From contig NW_003106603.1 of NCBI RefSeq assembly GCF_000003605.2, positions 113,340-135,791 on the forward strand: a stretch of DNA of 22,452 bases, written 5' to 3'. The stretch is from Saccoglossus kowalevskii. Lineage: Eukaryota; Hemichordata; Enteropneusta; Harrimaniidae. The position numbers and the translations under genes were made by a program. The notes under the pieces are model-generated. The model was not told the DNA's origin. It did no database searches and saw only the letters and a program-made list of their open reading frames with translations. Positions 1 through 9,500 of this stretch are shown here, in pieces; the first letter of the stretch is position 1, and each line of letters opens with the position of its first letter.

Positions 1-1052
1 TTCAGAATTTCTGTGCAATGTTATAAAAACATTTAAACTGACTGATGCATGGAGGCACGCCAATACAGGTTCAAAACAATATACATGGAGCCGTAATGAC
101 ACGCACTCCAGATTAGATATGTTTTTCGTGTCGAAATCAGTGGCGTCTAGAATAACCAAGCAACAATTCATTCACATTACCAGTTTTCTGATCACTGTCC
201 TGTAACTCTCACACTATCACTCAAAAACATATCAAACCGCAACCCAGTGTGGTCCTTCAATGTTCGTCTTCTGGACGATGAAGAATAGTGTGATATACTC
301 TAACAATACTGGTTGTCATGGCGTAAGCAAAAGTCTCGAATCCAGTCAATTCAGTTATGGTGGGATACAGGCAAACGTAACATTCAGCTACTTACAAGAC
401 AATACACTTCAAAACTTAGTTGTAATCACCGTACAGTTAAACATAACTTACTCAATGAAATTGCAGATCTGGAAAAAAAAAGCAAATAATAACCCTGTAC
501 TTGAACAGGCGTTAAATGAAAAAAAAAGAATTGTTGGAAAATATGGTCCGGTATGGAACAAAAGGGGCGGCGATCAGAGCGCGCCATCAAGTGTTAAACG
601 AAAATGACACTCCATCGTCTTTTTACCTTGACCTTGAAAAACATAAAGGCGGCAAAAAGGTCATTTCCCAACTCCAAAGTCAAGATGGCACTGTCACTGA
701 TGATCCCCCAAAAATGTACAAAATTGCCAAACCGTTCTATACAGATCTCTTTTCACCAGACCCTGTTTCCACCCACTGTCAAAATGTTTTGTTAGAGGGG
801 CTTCCGCAACTTTCGACTAAAAACAAAGACAAATGTGACTCACTACTAACCTGTGATGAACTTACTAAAGGTGTAAAACTCCTGGCAAATGGTAAAACCC
901 CTGGTATCGATGGCCTGCCAGGGGAGTTTTACAAACATTTCTGGCTAGTGTTAGGGCCTGACTTGTTTTAAGTCTTTAGGACCTCACTTGAAGAAGGTGT
1001 TTCACCAACATCTTGTCGCAGAGCACAGGTCACACTACTACCCAAACTGGAT
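1..1052 (+). pseudogene. Decayed Tx1/L1-like non-LTR retrotransposon fragment (endonuclease to start of RT)
   Basis: Translated in shifting frames, this reads as the end of an APE-type endonuclease followed by the linker and start of a LINE reverse transcriptase. Positions 38-157 give LTDAWRHAN, QYTWSRND, HSRLDMFFVSKS, the usual C-terminal endonuclease pattern. Around 187-200, in another frame, lies SDHCPV, which holds the catalytic SDH triplet. From 516 a long open frame carries TKGAAIRARHQ and FYLDLEKHKGGKK, then GKTPGIDGLPGEFYKHFW, the first RT block. A TAA at 969-971 interrupts it, after which the same frame continues to about 1050 (VTLLPK). At least two frameshifts, near 160 and in the A-runs at 471-526, plus in-frame stops make it non-functional. 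The FADD catalytic block and the 3' end are absent, and the 5' part lies outside the window. The clade call rests on motif style only. Confidence 0.85.
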
Positions 1053-1239
1053 ATTCAAGTTTTGTTTAATTAAACTTAATTAAAACGCAATTCTACCTTG
1101 TATTGCATTGTAATTGAGTTTAATTAAACTTCAATAAAAACGCAACCTTATATAAAGAACGCGTTTTAATCGAGTTCATATCGCAACTATATTAAAAGTT
1201 AATTCAACTATTTTAAAAATTAATCCAATGTTTGTCGTT
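1053..1239. repeat. AT-rich stretch with a repeated 12-bp palindrome
   Basis: The perfect palindrome GTTTAATTAAAC occurs at 1064-1075 and again at 1118-1129, 54 bp apart. Each copy is followed by a similar tail ending in AAAACGCAA. It directly follows the break in the LINE homology, so it may be the remains of a second insertion. I see no coding potential. Confidence 0.5.
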
Positions 1240-1690
1240 ACAACGATGGTACGACGTGAAGGCATGTGAGTGTGCATGATCGGTGCGTGTGTGTATGCAC
1301 GTGTGTGTCCGCCTGCCCCACGGATATCTCAAGAACCATACGTTGTTTTCAACGAAACTTAGATAGATACTCTGAACTAATGCGCAGCTTTGATTAGCTT
1401 TTGCATTAGATTTATGCATATTAACTATCTAGTTTGCATGATAATTTTTAACTGTCCCATGACTGTTACACTGATATATATAAAAAAACTACTCATTGAC
1501 TCATTTACATGAAACTTTGTACATAGATGTTTTGGTTAAAAATTAACCTAATTAGTATAATTAGCACATTTTTTAGCTTTTTTAAAGCTCTTGTAGGAAA
1601 TAGACTCAGAACATATATTATGATAGTGGTCTACGTCTACGTTTCCTGCTGGGCAACTGATGGTGTAACAAAATGTATAGCTTTGAATCA
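1240..1690 (+). repeat. Probable interspersed repeat with GT-rich/CCGCCTGCC head
   Basis: A GTGTGT-rich head is followed by GTCCGCCTGCC, then ATCTCAAGAACC and TTTCAACGAAACTT, then a long AT-rich tail. This order (TG-run, CCGNCTG run, 'CTCAAGAAC', 'TTTCAACNAAACTT') is one I associate with widespread low-complexity-headed repeats in marine invertebrate genomes. The family identity is from memory and the ends are not defined by terminal repeats. No gene is visible. Confidence 0.4.
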
Positions 1691-2391
1691 TAGCTAGACT
1701 ATTACAGTAGAAGTTACAAAAAAATTAAACGTATCTCGTGAATATTCATTGAACCAGTAAAGATAATTAATAAATCCCGATAATATCAATTTGGAATTTG
1801 GAAGACGCACTACCACCATCTTTTCAAAGCGGCCGGCTGAGGGCGTTTGGGTATCATGATGAAAACGTGTTATCATTTTTTTGAATAAGATGTGTTTATG
1901 AAAGGGACGTACACAAAAGATTCACCACCAAACAAAGGCTCATAGCCTCGTCAGGTGACAACTTCGTGGTCATTCTGGTAAAGTTCCTTGGCATATTTTA
2001 TGCTGCTCACACATTTGTTCAGATTTTCTTTTTTTAATAAACTCCGCCCTCTACAGTTGTGCTAGTCAAGTGTCTCTCGTTGCATCCATGACACGTCGAC
2101 ACGCGCTCGTTATAATTTACCATGAACCTGTGGGTATCACTTCAAGTACATTTCCTAGATCTACCTTATTCAACCAACACCACCCTTGGATATGCAGTTA
2201 ACGTGCTCGACAATATTTATGATTTTTGCTACTGTCTAGTTATAGTTCAAAACAAAGTGTTTGACCTAATTCATTGAACATGTTTATAGCAACAATGTCC
2301 TTTTTCATCAAGCATGCCCCTGGATATGTCTCGCGCTGAGTTGTTGGTTTGGTTATAAAATGACACGCCCTTTATACATTTTATAACCGAC
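1691..2391. other. No gene seen
   Basis: Both strands are broken by stops at short intervals. There is no terminal repeat or recognisable peptide. Confidence 0.5.
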
Positions 2392-2589
2392 TTCTAACAT
2401 GGCAATGCGCCCTCCAATAATAAAATGTTGCGTTAGATTAACCAATCATGTGTGTTCTTTTGACGATCTCCTGCCAATCAAGATAAGCTGACAAAGCCAT
2501 GTTCTGGCTAACTTCTCTCAATTTATGCAGAGAATATAAATCGTGAATCCGGCGATCTGATTGGTGGAGGGCACGTAGCCATGTTAGAA
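2392..2589. mobile_element. Short inverted-repeat element (MITE-like), 198 bp
   Basis: The left end TTCTAACATGGCAATGCG and the reverse complement of the right end, TTCTAACATGGCTACGTG, match, and both continue into GCCCTCCA. The terminal inverted repeats are therefore about 26 bp with three mismatches. The interior has no coding capacity, as expected of a non-autonomous DNA transposon. I could not define a target-site duplication with confidence, so the superfamily is open. Confidence 0.7.
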
Positions 2590-2617
2590 CTATCAATTAC
2601 AGTATCATTCTTTATTT

Positions 2618-2795
2618 AAGGGGTCAACCATTTGAAATCGTGGGGGTGGCTGGAAGAGTGTGACCAGTGTATTTTTTCACATTGTCTTGTATGTACATTC
2701 TTATTTATCTTGAATGTATCAACCGATTTTTTTTCTCTCGGTGTGTAGTTGAATTTTTGTTTAGCCTCGCCCCTAATTATTTTAAATGACCCCTA
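2618..2795. mobile_element. Possible MITE with AGGGGTCA ends
   Basis: The left end reads AAGGGGTCAACCATTTGAAA and the right end, reverse-complemented, reads TAGGGGTCATTTAAAATAA, giving a short imperfect inverted repeat. A G-rich segment (GTGGGGGTGGCTGG) follows the left end. A shorter element with related ends lies at 10811-10866. It is non-coding. Confidence 0.45.
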
Positions 2796-3193
2796 ATTCA
2801 GGTTGGATCATATGTTAAACTATGTCATTTTTGCATAACAAGTACCTTCGTGACTCGACTGTATCTGGAGTTTGTATATGCATCTCCGGTATAGGTATAT
2901 GTATCTCATGTGTCCTCACCGATATATAACATGGCAATACGACCGAGTGTCGATTTATTTATACAGTCGCGCGATCTGTTTTTGCTTTATTTTTCCTGTT
3001 GTACCATGCCATTTATACACTTAAATGTAACGCTGTCATTGTCATTGTCGAGTTTAATTTGTGAAACAACGTAGAACTAAAATATAGTATTTTAGATTTC
3101 TGGTCAGAGATATGCTGTTTCCCTTGAGCGGAAACCGACGGAGCTTAACCTGCAGTGCATTAACTAGCACAAATATGTAATCATGACAACGTG
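2796..3193. other. No gene seen
   Basis: AT-rich DNA with a small local repetition (TATATGCATCTCCGG versus TATATGTATCTC around 2876-2910). Nothing else can be supported. Confidence 0.5.
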
Positions 3194-3331
3194 GGAAGTC
3201 ATATGAGACATCGCGGTTATAGGTATTATTGGTGTATTGGGGAGTCATATGAGACATCGCGGTTATAGGTATTATTGGTGTATTGGGGAGTCATAATAGA
3301 AGCAGCGGTTATAGGTATTGTCAGTGTACTT
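3194..3331. repeat. 46-bp tandem repeat, about three units
   Basis: AGTCATATGAGACATCGCGG starts at 3197 and again at 3243. A third, diverged unit starts at 3289 (AGTCATAATAGAAGCAGCGG). The spacing is 46 bp each time. The first two units are nearly identical, so this is a recent minisatellite-type expansion. The short minus-strand open frames across it are by-products of the repetition. Confidence 0.85.
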
Positions 3332-3751
3332 TCAATCACTAAAGTGAACTCTAGATGAACTTGGGGAATTGTGGAATTAACAGAATGTGACTCACAAAAA
3401 ACGTGTGTGCACAATAAGTTTATAAATATAAGGGGCACCAGTAACAATTCATATGACGGTTGGGATTTAACCTACCGCATTCTTCCATGGCTAATCACAG
3501 ACATGCGCACACCCGACAATGATGTATATACACAGTTTGGAATTCGTGTTATTGTTAGAAATTTCGTATTTGATAGACCGGTACTCCACCATAAATAACA
3601 GTACAGACATAAAAACAAATGTGTATTGATCTGTCATTCGCAACTGTGGTCGCCGTAGATTTCTGATTTTCTTAGATGTCTGATTTCCCGTTGAATTACA
3701 ATCAATCACACTTTAATTCGTTCACATCACCCCAGTATTCACCCGATATGA
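3332..3751. other. No gene seen
   Basis: Open frames up to about 75 codons run on both strands, but they overlap one another, lack family resemblance and have no convincing splice sites. Confidence 0.45.
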
Positions 3752-3969
3752 TATGCACAGGTAAAAAAATGGCAGATCGATTATTTACGTGACCGCACAT
3801 TTTACCATTGAAAAGACATTCAGCTTGTTACTGTTTTGCTAATAATATAGCTATATTGCTCATGATGTGACCATTGCATAATGTAGCTATGTTTGTTAGC
3901 AAAACAGTGTCTCGTGCTGCAATGTTGCCGTTCCATTCTTCGATTTTCCTTTTTTTTTACCTGTGCATA
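3752..3969. mobile_element. TA-flanked palindromic MITE with nested inner hairpin
   Basis: The left end ATATGCACAGGTAAAAAAA and the reverse complement of the right end are identical over about 19 bp, then diverge partly before both read ATCGA. TA dinucleotides at 3752-3753 and 3968-3969 flank TGCACAGG...CCTGTGCA, which fits a Tc1/mariner-type TA target duplication. Inside is a second inverted repeat, 3830-3908, starting ACTGTTTTGCTAA and ending TTAGCAAAACAGT, which folds into a long hairpin. There is no transposase, so it would be non-autonomous. The superfamily rests only on the TA flanks. Confidence 0.7.
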
Positions 3970-4529
3970 TAATTTAGTTGAACTGTTTTCATGGTAACAC
4001 ATAAACAAATGAACAATCATTAAACCAGATCATGCTTTCACTGTCGTCAATCGTTGCAATACTTACATACAATTGCTTGCCCAACTATACAAATTGAAAG
4101 GCGGGATTCAAAGACTGTGACTTGAACTTAGAGTACAATGATCAACCAGGCAACGATTATCAACACAGCAAAACATAGATCATACGGACTTGTGTTCTTC
4201 ATTTACAAGATCACGCCCCAGTCAACAATGAATTGAAAATACGGCTTTGTAGTTACGTTAAATATATTCATGAAAACATGGAATGTTCGTGCGGTTGCAA
4301 AATGTTGCAGTCTGAACACTTTGATGTATATTGAGCTCATCCTGAGTGAAAACTGCGATCCCAAAAAAAAAGTTACCAAACTCGAGTCAGATGTACAAAA
4401 GATTTTACTAGAAACTCATCTGATCATACAATTTAAACTTAAATTAAAAAAAAATAAACGAACACTTCAAACAACACCTGTATGCTAGAATTCAAGCTCT
4501 CTAAGACATAATAATAATCTGATATACTA
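3970..4529. other. No gene seen
   Basis: A plus-strand frame (4270-4488, 72 codons, lysine-rich end) is open, but I see no family signature, promoter or splice pattern that would make it a gene. Confidence 0.4.
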
Positions 4530-4662
4530 TTAAAGCACGGTGGTCGTCGCGCAGCGCGTGTTCGAATTTCATGTAAATAAACAATGTATTTTACACGCGT
4601 TGTATACGTCGCTATGAGTCCCATATAGAACAGGACGCGGCGCGACGACTGCCGCCCTTTAA
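4530..4662 (+). mobile_element. TTAA-bounded MITE, copy 1 (133 bp)
   Basis: The element starts TTAAAGCACGGTGGTCGTCG and its reverse complement starts TTAAAGGGCGGCAGTCGTCG, so the terminal inverted repeats are about 25 bp with few mismatches. TTAA stands at both ends, the target site typical of piggyBac-type transposons, although here the TTAA may also be part of the repeat. A second copy of identical length lies inverted at 14826-14958 and differs at only five positions by eye. The element is far too short to code for a transposase. Confidence 0.85.
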
Positions 4663-5032
4663 TATCTTACAAGAAAAAAACAAACACTTTTTTTACATCC
4701 CGTCCATCAACGACAACGGCGACACATCTACATCGAACCCACATTATGAAAAAAATGCTGGGTTGCACGACGCGATGTTACCATGGAAGTGATTCGAACT
4801 GGCGGCCATCTTGACAAAGTAAAACAATCGTGTGCTACTCATTAACAAAGAAATGACTTCACAAACCTATTTCACAGCGGTGTCACATACAAACCAACAA
4901 CTAGTTATTTTAATAGTTCTAGGGTATATTAAGAAACAGTCAGATTCAAATTAAAAAGCTGCTACAAATAAATTACAGGACCACTCAGCATATATAATAT
5001 ATACAATATATAATATATACATAATAAAGCCA
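4663..5032. other. No gene seen; short AT dinucleotide tract
   Basis: Contains the low-complexity ATATAATATATAC repetition at about 4989-5020. No coding or structural feature can be supported. Confidence 0.5.
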
Positions 5033-5441
5033 AGCCACCCCATCAGAAGTGATTGTCCATCCCTTAGAATAATAAGTACAGTATCAATAATAAAATATAT
5101 CAAACAAGTGTAAATGTATTTACAAAACGATAAATAATCGCTTTCGAAAGGCGCGAACGTTTTTTTTTTATTGTAAAATTAATGAAACAGTTATTTCAAC
5201 AATATCCCAGAAAAAGTATATAAAAACACACTGACATGACAGGATTAACCCTAGCCACCCCATCGGAAATGATGGTTCATCCCTTAGAATAATACACGAT
5301 GTGTCATTAATTACAAATATATCAAACAACTGTAAATGTATCCACAAAACAATATATTCACACTATGTACAATCGCTTTCAAGAAAGCGCGAACGTTTTT
5401 TATTGTACAATTTCTGAAATATTTATTTCAAAAGTATCCAA
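5033..5441. repeat. Direct tandem duplication of about 190 bp, 220-bp period
   Basis: AGCCACCCCATCAGAAGTGA at 5033 and AGCCACCCCATCGGAAATGA at 5253 begin two parallel copies. Both contain CATCCCTTAGAATAATA, a TATATCAAACAA block, a TGTAAATGTAT block and a GCGCGAACGTTTTT block. Each copy has a short inverted repeat at the same place: CGCTTTCGAAAGGCG at 5139-5153 and CGCTTTCAAGAAAGCG at 5374-5389. The sequence differs but both can fold. The short plus-strand frames in copy 2 are not genes. Confidence 0.75.
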
Positions 5442-5943
5442 GAATAACCTCGTGGTACACCGAAGAAAAATGTTTAATTGGCTGGAGAAACCTTTCGGTA
5501 ACGTCCGGTGTCGTTTTTTTTCTCGTTACTTTGTATCCAATAAATTGTCAATAATGACGATTTAATCAATTAGATTTAATCGTATATATTGAGTACTAGT
5601 ATTCGCCTACTTGACCAAACAGGAGGAATGTAGTTGACATACACCGGGTTGTAAGACCGGATCGTACCTGTCTTTTCTCAGATGCATGCAATATGTACAT
5701 AGACTTGCAGGGTGGCGTAGGGGTGGATGTTACTCGTGCGATTAGCTATATACAAATATTCATTTTCAGGTATTTAACTTTAAAGGCCACACTGATCGCT
5801 ACGCAACACTGTAACAATGATATAAATATGTTTGGACAATGGTGTTCGAGCATCAGTTCAAATTTATAAAAAAGAGATTATGGATAATTCATATAAAAAA
5901 AACTCGGGCATCTTGATGACTGTATACAAATGTAATATTAAGC
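5442..5943. other. 3' flank of the TMEM26-like gene
   Basis: This lies just past the TMEM26-like stop codon (transcription runs right to left). No canonical AATAAA is visible on the minus strand in about the first 350 bases. ATTAAA variants occur near 5560-5577 and an AATAAA near 5420. The UTR end is therefore uncertain. Confidence 0.35.
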
Positions 5944-6555
5944 TTATAATTCGAGCTCTGATTGGGTTTCCTTCTCGTCTATTTTCACGCCGTTGGATTC
6001 TGACGCAACAGCTGCGAGTGTCTGCACGAGGTTTTGCTTCTTTTTACGTCTTTCTTTTTGGAACTTAACTACTTCCATGACTGCGAGCGCAATTCCCGTT
6101 ATACCAAACAAGAAACTTTTAATAATAAACAGAAAATAGACGGCGCTAAGTTGTTTGAGAGGAAGGTAGATGTCCTTCAGTATAAGAACCCGGATAACAA
6201 ACAGTGGGATGTCGTCAATGAATGCCAAGATGAGCGTCATCACAATGCGGAGGTTGTCCCCCTTTCTTTCGCAATGTTTCTCAACTGTCGAGTACACGGT
6301 CGGGTAGAAAAAAAATGTGCACATGACAAAAAACTGGAAGGTGATGATTGTTGATACGAAAGCTACTGCATAGGGCAATGTCGGATGCGGTAACACTTCC
6401 TTGTTCAGCTCATCCAGGAAAGCGACCAAATCGACAGCTTCGGCTAACCAGAAGGCTGTGCATTGCAGAACGTTTCTAAAACTGATACCTCCTCGTGGTA
6501 GGAAAGTACGTACGATGACAATCAACATTACGCAGGATTGGACAAACATCAGATC
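5944..6555 (-). CDS. TMEM26-like: TMEM26-like exon 3 (terminal)
   Basis: The acceptor is a T-run ending ACCCAG at 6556, phase 0, after a 366-bp intron. The exon codes residues 164-366: five hydrophobic segments and a polar C-terminal tail ending SELEL, then stop. It is the best-conserved part of the protein and the strongest basis for the family call, notably the acidic-proline motif DDIPLFVIRVLIL before the last helix. Confidence 0.87.
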   Translation of the reverse strand, partial: DLMFVQSCVMLIVIVRTFLPRGGISFRNVLQCTAFWLAEAVDLVAFLDELNKEVLPHPTLPYAVAFVSTIITFQFFVMCTFFFYPTVYSTVEKHCERKGDNLRIVMTLILAFIDDIPLFVIRVLILKDIYLPLKQLSAVYFLFIIKSFLFGITGIALAVMEVVKFQKERRKKKQNLVQTLAAVASESNGVKIDEKETQSELEL

Positions 6556-9500
6556 CTGGGTAAAAAAAGATATCACTGTCAGAAAACAATATTTTTTGTA
6601 CGTGTTTTTCAGAGGCCAATTGATGAATCGCGCCCTCTAGCGACAAAACGCTAATGGCTAAAAGAGAAGAGAATTCTTTTTGGTGCGTAGTCGCCTGTTA
6701 CTGAAAAGTACTGTTTTTGGAGATATTCTACGTTCCAAATGACGAACGGCTACGCAAACAAACAGAGTAGTTAATTTTCCACACATGTCCACATCATTTT
6801 CACATCACAGCAAGATTTCTTCGCTACTCGTATGAAAAGTTAATTGCGGACACACTGTCGAATTTGCAGGCTGTGAATGTCAGCATAAGTATTACGATAC
6901 TAGTAAATTACATGTGATTACCAGAACATAGCCGTCCGCTGCCACCGGCCAATCTGCCATATCGTATAGTTGCAGTCGGTCGTAATATGTGGCGTCTTCC
7001 AAAGAAATATTGGCGCCGCTATGCACAATCTCGATACGGCTGAAGCTGACATACGGCACCCATACTAATACTTGAAGGACCATCAGAAATAAAGGGTCAC
7101 ACCATCTGAAATTAGTCATACATCAATTATGTTAATTGCACTTAAAGGGCGGTGGTCGTCGCGACATTTGTGTTGATAAACATTGATTTTCCTTCAATCC
7201 AATGCGCTTTTCTTATGAAATCGCAAATACGTTTTTTTTTTATTTTGACACCACTTGCACTAATTACCGCCGGCGACTCTTTCGATACCCTCAAATCACC
7301 ATACAAATCATCTAATTAAAGCTTGGCAACCTCTCAATTTGTACTGCGCAACAGTAAAAATCGCCATCTTTGTCTATATGAGACCCATATATCACGCATG
7401 CGTGGCGCGACGACCACCGCGGACACGACAGGTGACTGAATCCTAAGTATGCAAATTATGGAAGTTGAACACGACAGGAGATTGGGTGTCCCACGGCCAC
7501 TAGAGGGCAGAGAGTGTCCATTATTAAGTTTGAAAATAATAAGTACCATTTGGCTCTTATGTGTTCATTCTACTCTGATCTAAGAAACATATGCCAGTTT
7601 ACAGTAGAACAATTTGCCAAGAGACATAGGTATAATCTGAATCAATTCTCAAAGCATATTTTCCAGTCAACGAAAGTAACTCAGTGCCTCATATTGACTT
7701 CATAGATTTATCCTGCCCTTTTGTATTACTAGTATATTGCTTGGTGCGTTCTAAAACGATATCAATTTATTTGTACTATTACTATTTACTATTGTCGGCT
7801 GTTATATATTTAATATATATACCAATATAGTAAACATGACCATGGCAACTGTGACATACGGCTGAGGGTTCGTCATTCAGACCATGTTTATACCTCCATG
7901 TTCCGACATTGTTGATCCAATTATTACGTGGCTTCCACTACAATTCTGTGGACTCTGTAATAACGATACTGTGCTGACACAGGTCCTTTCAGTGTGTCGT
8001 AAATAAAAAGTAAACTCTATACACTGGTTGCGTTGCTGATTACTGTTTGCAACCAAAGACGAACAAATCGACAAATACGTCTTATTTCTTTATTTCAACG
8101 CTCGAATATCCTTTGTCTTCGCAAGCTGTACCGGGACAAAATTATCTACAATGATGCCAGTGTCCTGCATGTCGTCAACCGATGGAAATAATAAACCATT
8201 ACCACTTTCATCGAGAAATTTTAAACTCTCCCAACCCTGACAGTGAAAGCAATGTGGATTGACTTTAATCACGATTACTAAAAAAGATAGTAACCGTGCT
8301 TTAATGAATGGTTGAATTATAGCGATAGAGATGCGATGCGAAAAGGCCCTTTGTTTCGTTAGCTATTATTATTAGTTTAACTCAGCCTGGTAGTCTCACA
8401 TGCGTACATACACAAGGTTGACGAAATCCTTCCTAGGTCATAGGTCACACCCATAGAGTTGATTTTTATATGTCATCCATTGGCTAAAGGCCATAACTTG
8501 ATCTGCCGATCGCGGGTAACAACAGGTGCAACAGTTTAGATTGTGATTGGCACACGGAGATGGAAATAATATTGAAAACGTACTTCACCAAATTGAAAAG
8601 TGAATATAGAAAGAACTCGACGAAAAACGCAGACTTTGATATACAAAGTTTGGTTTGGTTTGGTAAACGAACAACGTGTTCGCGAGATTTGGAAGGAGAT
8701 AGCAGCATATAAGCGGCTCTCTGATTGGTCTGTCTGTTAGGTACTAGAGCTGGATAGCACGGATACATAGACATGAATGAAAAACACTAATTCGTTGACA
8801 AGATAGTGGTTTTCGATGAAAATTATCCAGGCCGTGGCCACCACAGTGCCCAGACACACAAGAGCATTTGCCAAAAACATCAAGTTGATCATGTCTCGAT
8901 CTCCGAGAAAACCGCAACAGCCAATTGCAATGCCACGGCTACACGTCTCAATCAACTGTGTTGATCTGCGAATGGTCAATGTGTGGAATTGTAATTCCTC
9001 AGCTTGAACTTCGGCGTCATATGTCTTTTTGTTTTGCTAGTGAATTCAGACTCGTGTATAAATGGGTCGTGTATAATGCATTGACAAACATACGCCAATA
9101 ACAGATAGAGGTGTATAGAGCAAATAAACAAACGCATTTAATTTTCTGTTTATTTTTGACTCTAATTTGTTCACATTGCATTCTATAATCAAATACCAAA
9201 AAACATTAAATATTCGTGTGAACATTCCACGCAACTCATGGACGGTAGACTTGACAGTATTTGTAACGACGCAATCCTTATTTTGGCAGGCATTATGTAT
9301 AGTTCATTGAATTTCGTGACTATGGTTACTGAGTCACGTTATAAGTTGGACGTCATACTTTGAATTTAACCCTACTATTACGCATGTGCAAAAATGCATT
9401 TTTTTTGTTTAGAAGTACGTGGGTTAGCAAAATACAATGGCCGCTGCTATTGATTTATTTCATACGCCATATTTGTCAATATCCGTCAACGTTTATCGTT

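Noticed and set aside
260-607. Plus-strand frame of 115 codons
   Set aside because: It runs in a different frame from the LINE protein in most of this stretch; the LINE similarity is carried by the other frames.
3194-3331. CRISPR-like array
   Set aside because: There are no distinct spacers between the repeats; the units are contiguous 46-bp tandems in an animal genome.
5374-5389. Histone-type 3' stem-loop
   Set aside because: Size is similar, but the sequence does not match the histone consensus and no histone gene is nearby.
6034-6354. Plus-strand frame of 106 codons
   Set aside because: It is the antisense of TMEM26-like exon 3.
8484-8774. Minus-strand frame of 96 codons beside copy A
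   Set aside because: It overlaps the end of copy A in another frame, has no recognisable domain and no good splice sites.
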